Assembly: GCA_963578625.1 (NCBI GenBank)
Contig: CAUZEO010000368.1
Coordinates: 1 to 5,114 of the forward strand
DNA length: 5,114 bases
Source: CAUZEO01 sp963578625
GTDB lineage: Bacteria > Verrucomicrobiota > Kiritimatiellia > SLOV01
Reading direction: 5' to 3'
In this document: positions 1-5,114 of the stretch, in pieces
Layout of the letters: each line of letters begins with the position of its first letter
How positions within the stretch are numbered: position 1 is the first letter of the stretch
Notes under the pieces: generated by a model
What the model was told of the DNA's origin: nothing
Seen by the model: the letters and a program-made list of their open reading frames with translations, nothing else
Database searches by the model: none
Position numbers and translations under genes: made by a program

Positions 1-1
1 C

Positions 2-661
2 GGCTGGCTCTGGTATCTCGTCACCCTCCTGCCGGTGATTGGATTGATCTCGGCGGGAATCCAGGGCCACGCGGACCGGTATACCTACGTGCCGTTGATC
101 GGAGTTTTTCTGGCCATGACCTTCGGCGTGAACGAAATGATCCGAACCCCGGCGCGTCCGTGGAAAATCCTCGGGATCCTGTCGGCAGTCGCAGTGGTTC
201 TCCTGCTAGCGGGCGCAACCTACCGGCAAACCCTCCACTGGAGAAACAGCGAAACCCTTTTTCGTCACGCGCTTGTACACACGCAAAACAATATCATCGC
301 TCACAACAATCTTGGCGTCGCCCTGGTCGCGCTCGGGTCACGCGGGGAGGCCGAACACCAATTCCGTGAGGCGCTTCGAATCGAACCGGATTCCCTGAAC
401 GCAAATGTCTGCCTCGGCGGACTGCTGTGCAAGGCCGGCCGCGTCTCGGAAGGAGTTCCATACCTGCAGCGCGCCGCGCAAATGGATCCGGAAAATTTCG
501 GCGCCCAGTTGAACCTGGGCAGCGCGCTCTGGTCGGTCAGTCGTTACGAAGAAGCGGTTCCCTATTTCGAGCGGGCCCTTGAAATCGATCCCGACCATGT
601 CTTTGCGCAGGAAAACCTGGCGCGAGCCCGCGCGTACTTGCAACAATTGCCTGACGAGTGA
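2..661 (+). CDS. C-terminal part of a TMTC-like polytopic membrane protein with three TPRs (5' end outside window)
   Basis: The reading frame is open from base 2, with coherent family sequence before the first possible internal start (GTG at 35), so the gene begins left of the window; 219 residues are visible. Residues about 1-20, 31-46 and 55-73 are hydrophobic and look like membrane segments. Between the first two is the loop GHADRYTYVPLIG (residues 22-34), whose ADRYTY core is characteristic of bacterial relatives of TMTC-type GT-C glycosyltransferases. A typical W-R-N-S-E-T-L-F linker (80-87) leads into three canonical TPRs at about 98-131, 132-165 and 166-199, each with the expected L-G at 7/8 and Pro at 32, followed by a capping helix. 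Eukaryotic TMTC proteins transfer mannose from a dolichol carrier to proteins; that activity is only an inference here because the catalytic N-terminal half is not visible. Many relatives carry more TPRs, so this tail is short. It could instead be a non-catalytic membrane TPR protein. The family call is firm, the function is not. Confidence 0.85.
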   Translation, partial: GWLWYLVTLLPVIGLISAGIQGHADRYTYVPLIGVFLAMTFGVNEMIRTPARPWKILGILSAVAVVLLLAGATYRQTLHWRNSETLFRHALVHTQNNIIAHNNLGVALVALGSRGEAEHQFREALRIEPDSLNANVCLGGLLCKAGRVSEGVPYLQRAAQMDPENFGAQLNLGSALWSVSRYEEAVPYFERALEIDPDHVFAQENLARARAYLQQLPDE

Positions 662-673
662 TACGACTTCCAC

Positions 674-1444
674 ATGTTTCTGGACAAAAAAATTGTCGTC
701 GTTCTACCCGCATATAATGCAGCCGACACGCTCGACAGAACTTACAAGGAGATCGTCGCCCAGGATTGTGTCGATCTTGTGATTCTCGTCGACGACGGCA
801 GCGATGACCGAACCGTGGAAATCGCGAGGCAACTGGACAAGCTCGAAGTGCATGTACACCAGAAGAATCTGGGGTATGGCGCGAATCAGAAAACGTGCTA
901 TCGCCTGGCCCTCGAATCGGGCGCCGACATCGTCATCATGGTCCATGCGGATTACCAGTATACGCCGAAGCTCATCCCGGCAATGGCCTCACTCATCGGC
1001 AACGGCTTGTATGACTGCGTCCTGGGCTCGCGCATTCTGGGCGGGACTGCGCTCAAGGGCGGCATGCCGTTCTGGCGCTATGCCGCCAATCGATTCCTGA
1101 CCGCGATCGAAAATCTCGTGCTTCGCGCGAAGCTGTCGGAATACCACACCGGCTACCGCGCCTACTCCCGCAGTCTGCTCGAGAAACTCCCCCTGGGTGC
1201 CAACTCGGATGACTTTGTGTTCGACAACCAGATCCTCGCCCAGATCGTTTGGCTCGGCTATCCGATCGCCGAGATCAGCTGCCCGACGCGGTACGACGAT
1301 GATGCATCCTCGATCACCTTCCGGCGGGCCGTGAAGTACGGATTCGGCTGCCTGGGTACCACCGCGGAATTCGGGCTGGCGAAATGGGGACTGCGCAGAT
1401 CAAGGAGGTTTTCGGGAAAGCAACGTCGCGCGGTCGACGAGTGA
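674..1444 (+). CDS. Glycosyltransferase family 2, DPM1/DPG-synthase-like, soluble
   Basis: This complete 256-residue protein has the GT-A fold motifs of family 2 in order: the nucleotide-binding strand and loop LPAYNAADTL (11-20), DDGSDD (40-45), NLGYGANQ (65-72), the metal-site region HADYQY (91-96, a His-x-Asp version of DxD), LGSR (117-120), and the family-specific SEYHTGYRAYS (155-165), NSDDFVFDNQ (177-186) and CPTRY (203-207). These fit the branch related to dolichyl-phosphate mannose and glucose synthases, which move a sugar from a nucleotide donor to a polyprenyl phosphate. The sugar cannot be read from sequence. There is no C-terminal hydrophobic pair as in GtrB/ArnC-type enzymes; the tail is basic (RRSRRFSGKQRR), so a cytosolic or membrane-peripheral enzyme is expected. 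ATG 674 is the only reasonable start: an in-frame stop lies 12 bases upstream. No Shine-Dalgarno sequence is visible. It follows the membrane TPR gene by 12 bases, so cotranscription is likely. Acting on a protein, exopolysaccharide or lipid is an open alternative. Confidence 0.93.
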   Translation: MFLDKKIVVVLPAYNAADTLDRTYKEIVAQDCVDLVILVDDGSDDRTVEIARQLDKLEVHVHQKNLGYGANQKTCYRLALESGADIVIMVHADYQYTPKLIPAMASLIGNGLYDCVLGSRILGGTALKGGMPFWRYAANRFLTAIENLVLRAKLSEYHTGYRAYSRSLLEKLPLGANSDDFVFDNQILAQIVWLGYPIAEISCPTRYDDDASSITFRRAVKYGFGCLGTTAEFGLAKWGLRRSRRFSGKQRRAVDE

Positions 1445-1479
1445 TCAACGCGTGTCCGGGTAAAGCCAGACACCGTTGA
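1445..1479. other. Bulged inverted repeat directly after the GT2 stop codon
   Basis: The arms 1445-1456 (TCAACG-C-GTGTC) and 1469-1479 (GACAC-CGTTGA) pair over 11 base pairs with a single bulged C at 1451, around a 12-base loop. The left arm begins on the base after the glycosyltransferase stop codon. The + strand continues with AAATAG and neither side has a T-tract, so this is not a classic intrinsic terminator. It may protect the 3' end of the mRNA or help a Rho-dependent stop. The pairing is seen directly; the role is inferred. Confidence 0.45.
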
Positions 1480-1561
1480 AATAGACCGTGTACGCGTGGT
1501 TGACCAGCCCGAGTTGGCGAAGATTGGTAAGGCAGAACGAACGTCGTTCTTTTTCGAGCAT
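1445..1561 (-). CDS. Doubtful 38-codon open frame filling the convergent gap
   Basis: An ATG at 1561-1559 follows the TAA of the large minus-strand gene (1564-1562) with no base between, in the same frame, and runs 38 codons to a TGA at 1447-1445. That stop abuts the TGA of the opposing glycosyltransferase, so the frame exactly fills the gap. The product begins MLEKERRSFCLT and ends in an aromatic stretch, YTVYFNGVWLYPDTR. I do not recognise it. It has no upstream Shine-Dalgarno sequence of its own and would need translational coupling or stop readthrough. Two hairpins lie inside it, one of which is a good + strand terminator, which argues that the gap is regulatory rather than coding. It could be a chance frame, a tiny coupled peptide, or the former C-terminal extension of the large gene. 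Confidence 0.15.
   Translation of the reverse strand: MLEKERRSFCLTNLRQLGLVNHAYTVYFNGVWLYPDTR
1534..1554 (+). terminator. Probable intrinsic terminator of the membrane-TPR/GT2 unit
   Basis: AGAACGA (1534-1540), a 3-base loop ACG and TCGTTCT (1544-1550) form a perfect 7-bp stem followed by TTTT (1551-1554), the shape of a Rho-independent terminator for + strand transcription. It lies 90 bases after the glycosyltransferase stop and 7 bases before the end of the opposing gene, where a stop for the left-hand transcript is expected. The stem is short and only 3 of its 7 pairs are G-C, so it may be leaky. On the minus strand no T-tract follows, so it does not explain termination of the large gene. 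Confidence 0.6.
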
Positions 1562-4500
1562 TTACTCCGTTTTCCGCGACGGTGTTTCCACGTACGGCTT
1601 CTTCTGCCGATAGAGCGCCAGTCTCTCCCTGAACTCATCCGCCTTGCCGCCCTGGCTGGCCTTGTCCAGCCGGATCGCGTTCTCCATCGCCCGGATTGCA
1701 TGATCAAATCGACCGGAAGCCGCGTACGCGGCCCCCAGCGTATCCAGAAGCAGGGGACTGCTGTACTGCGCCAATTTGCAGGCCCGTTCGGCGATCTGAA
1801 CCGCTTCCGCGGGATTTCGCACCGCCGCGTCCTGGTGCGTCGCCAGGATCCAGGCGGCCCCGTTCAAATCGTTGAGAGATTCCGGCCGAAGGCGGAAGGC
1901 GTCCTGATAGTGAGCCAGGGACTTCTTCAGTTTCCCCTCCCTGAAAAGAAGCAGCCCCAGCCGGCTGTGAGGGATGAAAAGATCGGGATCCAGCCTCAGC
2001 GCGCGCTGATAGCTCGCGACCGCCTCCTCCATTCTGCCGAGCGCCATCAGGGCGGTACCCAGGTTCTGGTGGATGGCAGGATTGTTCGGCATGCCGCGAA
2101 TGGCGCCGCGAAAATGGCCGACGCCTTCATCCAGGTCTCCCCGCCGCACGCACACGCTCCCCAGGTTGTTGAGGGCTTCGGCATCACTCGCATCGGCCAG
2201 CACGGCGAGTCGATACCGGTTCCGCGCGGCATCAAGCCGGTTTCGAGCATCGAACATTCGCCCGAAGTTGAAGTGCGTTTCATCCCCATATTCCGGGTCG
2301 ATTCGAAGGGCATGCGCAAAGTGCTCATGTGCCGCTTCGAAGTTCTCCTGTTCTTCCAGCAGAAAACCGAGATGGTAATGGGCGCCGGCATGGTCCCCGT
2401 CATGCTCCAGCGCCTGCTTGAAAAGGCGTTCCCCGCCTTGCAGATCGCCCTCCAACTGACGGACACGGCCGAGTTGGAAGTACGCCGGCGCATCGTCCGG
2501 CGCCAATTCGAGCGCATTCTCCAAGTGCCCGATCGCCTCCGCGGTTTGTCCATTCAGGCGCAGCGCCTCACCCAGACCCACCTGCGCCGGGACGGACAGA
2601 GGATGGAACGCAAGCGCTCTGCGATACTGGGCAATTGCCGTCGTAAACCGGCCGCGCGAGGAGAGAGCCTGGCCCAACCCTTCGTGTGCCGCCGCATACG
2701 CGTCGTCGCTTGCGTACACTACGTTCCGCTCTCCCGCCGCCAATCCCCTGGAGCCGTCTGACTCCGCGTCGCTAGCGGGTTCATCCAACGCAATAAATCT
2801 CTGGTCATCAGCCAGCGGATGCCGGCTTGTTTTCCCGTTTGGCCATCGTACCTCGACGGCCTTCACCCGAGGGATGGAACCAAGACCGAAATGCAGATCG
2901 CTGCCGGATTGAGAAAGATAGGATCCCCCGGCATAGACTTCCCGGACCTGTTTTGATCCATCCGCGTGCTCAACGGTGACCCACGCGCCGGCGCCGGTCG
3001 GGTTCCCTCCGGCGCCCCGCAGACGAATCCGCACGGTTCGATTTTCCGTGTGACCCTGGTTCACGAACGTCTGCACGGGCCCGTCGTTCACGGAAACGGC
3101 AAAGTCAACCCAGCCGTCCTGGTTGAGATCCACACTGCTGAGTCCCATGGCATCGCCGGGGACGACCAGGCCGCTGCGGTCCGGCCACACGGGTGAAAAG
3201 GACCCATCGCCCCTGCCGCGCAGCAACAAGCTCACTCCGCCGTCCATATGACCCGTTTCCGCCTGGGGAGAGAAAAAATTCTGGACCAGGTAGAGATCGA
3301 GGTGTCCGTCGCCGTCCACGTCCTCGAGCGATACCCCGAAGCCGGGCGAAATCTGCGCCAGCCGCGGGAGTGCCCGGAACTCGAAACGGCCGTCACCCCG
3401 GTTGACCCACACCCCCGATTCCAGCGTGTTCGCCTCGAGATAGTACGCTTCCAGCAGGCATTGCGGCGTGTAGATATCCTGCAGCGAAGCTACGGCAAAG
3501 TCGCTGAACGTCCCGAATTTCTCGCCCAACATCGGGGTGGCCGCGGTGGAACAACTCTTTCCGCGGATCGGGAAAAGCGTTTCGCCCTCATATTCGGCTT
3601 CCACGAAGCGCATCCGGCCGCTGCCGTCCATGTCGCCGTAGTATGCCTGCGCAGGCTTGTCCACGGTGGCGTGATACTTTGTGTTCAATCCGAAATTCGT
3701 TGCGACGTAATCGATGTCGCCGTCTCCATCCACGTCGCCTCCGGCGATCCCGTTCCACCAGCCGGATCGTTCCGCCAGGCCGGAATCATCGGTCATATCG
3801 ACAAGCTGCCCACCGTCGTTCCGGTACAGCTTCACCGGTCCCCATTCCAGGGTCACCAGGAGGTCCACCCATCCATCTCCTGTTGCATCCGACCAGAGGC
3901 CACTGGTGACCAGGCCCGGGTAGACCAGGAACGGCGCTGCTTCTTCCGTGGCGTCAACGAACCGGCCGCCCTCGTTCCGCAACAGGTAACTCCGGGGCGT
4001 TGCGGGGTAATTCCCCGGAAGCAGCCGCCCGCCCACGAAGAGGTCCAGGTCCCCGTCCCGGTCGAAATCCGCGGCGGCCGCACAGCTTCCGCCCTGGCGC
4101 AGGTCGGGCAGGGCGTCATCGGGCGCGCGGGTGAACCGCCCGCTGCCGTCATTCAGATAGAGGCGATCCTGCAACCGCGAATCACCGGGATCGAATTCGT
4201 ATCCGCCGTTCACCACGTACAGGTCCAGGTCCCGATCGCCGTCCGCGTCGAAAAACAGCGGCGCCATTCCCTCTGCCTCCTTGTCTGCCGCAAACGGCTC
4301 CAGCGGTCCCCAGCGGAACTTCCCCTGCCCATCGTTGATGTGGAGAAGGCCCATCCGGCCTGCCGCCCCGGAGAGGAAAACATCCTCATCCCCATCCCCG
4401 TCCACATCGCCCCAGGCCAGGCCTGGCCCCAACTGTGAAAGCTTGTTGGGAAGCAGGGGCTGCCGTCGAAAATCCTGATACGGCGCCTCCACGTGCTGCA

Positions 4501-5114
4501 GGGACGCCAGAGCGGCACTCTCGGCGAAGAGCTCCGGATCCGTAGGCGCCGGTCGTTTTTCCGGCGTACCCCCTGCGGGCTCGGTGATCGTATAAAACCG
4601 ATTCGCGGGAAGATCTTCAAACACCTGCTCGGGCCCGCCGGGCCAGTGAACCGTCAGACGCTTGATTTTTTCCGCTTCGCCCAATCCGAAATGAATGACC
4701 GGCTCGTCAGTTGAGGCGAATCCACGATACGGTGTGAAATACCGCGACTGTTGGCCCTGGGCAGTTTCGATGCGTACCGTAGCGCCCACGCCGAACCGAT
4801 TGCCGTCGGTTCCGAGGAGGCGGATCTTCACCAGGTTTCCATCCTCCGACCCGTTTCGGAGTACGCCGGGGGGCTCCTCGAAATTATTCACCACGATGTC
4901 CAGGTCCCCGTCGCTATCGAGATCCCCCAGGGCCGCACCCAGGCTGACCCCGAAGTAGTCCAATCCCCACGAAGCACTTACGTCTTTGAACCGAAGATCG
5001 CCCAGGTTCCGGAACGCGAAGTTCGCTTCACGGCGCGGGGGCTGATCCCGCCAGAGTTCCCATCGGTTGCGACGCCCTCGCGACTGCATCACCAGGTCAC
5101 TGTTCGTCCAGTCG
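1562..5114 (-). CDS. VCBS/FG-GAP beta-propeller protein with two ASPIC/UnbV domains and a C-terminal TPR array (5' end outside window)
   Basis: The frame is open to the right edge. The GTG at 5092 is not the true start, because the seven codons before it (DWTNSDL) continue family-like sequence. Counting from 5092 as residue 1, the visible order is: a calcium-loop repeat DLDSDGDLD (57-65); an ASPIC/UnbV domain (about 87-173, with HFGLG at 134-138 and VHWPGG at 148-153); further calcium loops at 229, 282, 342, 402, 453, 591 and 655 plus a degenerate one at 487; a second ASPIC/UnbV domain (about 685-772, HFGLG at 734-738, VRWPNG at 748-753); an acidic linker (773-797); about ten TPRs (798-1144); and the tail LYRQKKPYVE. 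The block at 464-585, with NFGLN, RGKSCST, ANTLESGV and LPRLAQISPGFG, is typical of bacterial CRTAC1-like proteins. These domains bind calcium and usually lie outside the cytoplasm; a role in adhesion or outer-surface protein assembly is conjecture. The signal peptide, if any, and the promoter are beyond the window. No frameshift is seen, and no terminator for this strand is visible. Confidence 0.93.
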   Translation of the reverse strand, partial: DWTNSDLVMQSRGRRNRWELWRDQPPRREANFAFRNLGDLRFKDVSASWGLDYFGVSLGAALGDLDSDGDLDIVVNNFEEPPGVLRNGSEDGNLVKIRLLGTDGNRFGVGATVRIETAQGQQSRYFTPYRGFASTDEPVIHFGLGEAEKIKRLTVHWPGGPEQVFEDLPANRFYTITEPAGGTPEKRPAPTDPELFAESAALASLQHVEAPYQDFRRQPLLPNKLSQLGPGLAWGDVDGDGDEDVFLSGAAGRMGLLHINDGQGKFRWGPLEPFAADKEAEGMAPLFFDADGDRDLDLYVVNGGYEFDPGDSRLQDRLYLNDGSGRFTRAPDDALPDLRQGGSCAAAADFDRDGDLDLFVGGRLLPGNYPATPRSYLLRNEGGRFVDATEEAAPFLVYPGLVTSGLWSDATGDGWVDLLVTLEWGPVKLYRNDGGQLVDMTDDSGLAERSGWWNGIAGGDVDGDGDIDYVATNFGLNTKYHATVDKPAQAYYGDMDGSGRMRFVEAEYEGETLFPIRGKSCSTAATPMLGEKFGTFSDFAVASLQDIYTPQCLLEAYYLEANTLESGVWVNRGDGRFEFRALPRLAQISPGFGVSLEDVDGDGHLDLYLVQNFFSPQAETGHMDGGVSLLLRGRGDGSFSPVWPDRSGLVVPGDAMGLSSVDLNQDGWVDFAVSVNDGPVQTFVNQGHTENRTVRIRLRGAGGNPTGAGAWVTVEHADGSKQVREVYAGGSYLSQSGSDLHFGLGSIPRVKAVEVRWPNGKTSRHPLADDQRFIALDEPASDAESDGSRGLAAGERNVVYASDDAYAAAHEGLGQALSSRGRFTTAIAQYRRALAFHPLSVPAQVGLGEALRLNGQTAEAIGHLENALELAPDDAPAYFQLGRVRQLEGDLQGGERLFKQALEHDGDHAGAHYHLGFLLEEQENFEAAHEHFAHALRIDPEYGDETHFNFGRMFDARNRLDAARNRYRLAVLADASDAEALNNLGSVCVRRGDLDEGVGHFRGAIRGMPNNPAIHQNLGTALMALGRMEEAVASYQRALRLDPDLFIPHSRLGLLLFREGKLKKSLAHYQDAFRLRPESLNDLNGAAWILATHQDAAVRNPAEAVQIAERACKLAQYSSPLLLDTLGAAYAASGRFDHAIRAMENAIRLDKASQGGKADEFRERLALYRQKKPYVETPSRKTE

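Noticed and set aside
35..37. GTG as the start of the membrane TPR protein.
   Set aside because: The 11 upstream codons (GWLWYLVTLLP) are a membrane segment typical of the family, so the gene continues beyond the left edge.
1445..1480. Possible integron attC-like site, since the hairpin has AAC and GTT near its outer ends plus an extrahelical base.
   Set aside because: The span is shorter than usual attC sites, the outer boxes do not match RYYYAAC and GTTRRRY fully, it occurs once, and no integrase or cassette array is visible.
1448..1498. Short direct repeat ACGCGTG at 1448-1454 and 1492-1498.
   Set aside because: Seven bases in a GC-rich gap is within chance; there are no flanking marks of an attachment site or mobile element.
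1496..2761. A 421-codon + strand open frame opposite the TPR region.
   Set aside because: It is antisense to a clear TPR array. Its translation has no recognisable domain and is rich in Arg, Pro and Val as expected from the complement of GC-rich codons. The absence of stops follows from the base composition of the real gene.
3248..4438. A 396-codon + strand open frame opposite the calcium-loop repeats.
   Set aside because: Its repeated HVxVxVPI-like pieces are the complement of Asp-Gly codons in the D-x-D-x-D-G loops on the minus strand. It has no independent family signature.
3104..4924. Recurrent GTCC/GTCGCC-rich DNA motifs that resemble a nucleotide repeat array.
   Set aside because: They are codon-level echoes of the Asp-rich calcium loops in the minus-strand protein; spacing follows the protein repeats and the DNA between is not conserved, so this is neither CRISPR nor a satellite.
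5090..5092. GTG (or the ATG right after it) as the start of the large minus-strand gene.
   Set aside because: The frame stays open to the window edge and the upstream codons read DWTNSDL, which continues the CRTAC1-type sequence. The protein would also begin in the middle of a domain.

Overview
The window is GC-rich (roughly 60% by eye) bacterial DNA with three large genes in a convergent layout, two of them cut by the window edges. Large TPR proteins, FG-GAP/VCBS proteins with ASPIC/UnbV domains, and TMTC-like membrane TPR proteins are typical of Verrucomicrobiota, Planctomycetota, Acidobacteriota and related environmental lineages. The C-terminal TPR style of the third gene leans towards Verrucomicrobiota or a neighbouring phylum. 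This is an inference from protein style; no rRNA or other marker gene is present.

Left part, + strand: positions 2-661 hold the C-terminal 219 residues of a polytopic membrane protein. It resembles the bacterial relatives of eukaryotic TMTC O-mannosyltransferases: hydrophobic segments, an ADRYTY-type loop, then three TPRs. Twelve bases later, in the same reading frame, a complete 256-residue family 2 glycosyltransferase of the DPM1/DPG-synthase-like group runs from 674 to 1444. The two probably form one transcription unit. A plausible but unproven division of labour is that the soluble GT2 enzyme charges a lipid carrier with sugar and the membrane protein transfers it to a protein bound by its TPRs.

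Middle, 1445-1561: a 117-base gap between convergent genes. It holds a bulged hairpin directly after the glycosyltransferase stop codon and a short hairpin with a T-tract that looks like a + strand intrinsic terminator. It also holds a 38-codon minus-strand reading frame that fills the gap exactly and is doubtful as a gene.

Right part, - strand: 1562-5114 is one very long gene, open at its 5' end past the right edge. It encodes at least 1183 residues of a calcium-loop (VCBS/FG-GAP) beta-propeller protein of the CRTAC1/UnbV type with two ASPIC/UnbV domains and a C-terminal array of about ten TPRs. It is probably secreted or surface-exposed, but the N-terminus that would show this lies outside the window. 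No RNA gene, CRISPR array, insertion sequence, attachment site or recognisable promoter was found, and no stretch over 300 bases lacks a gene.
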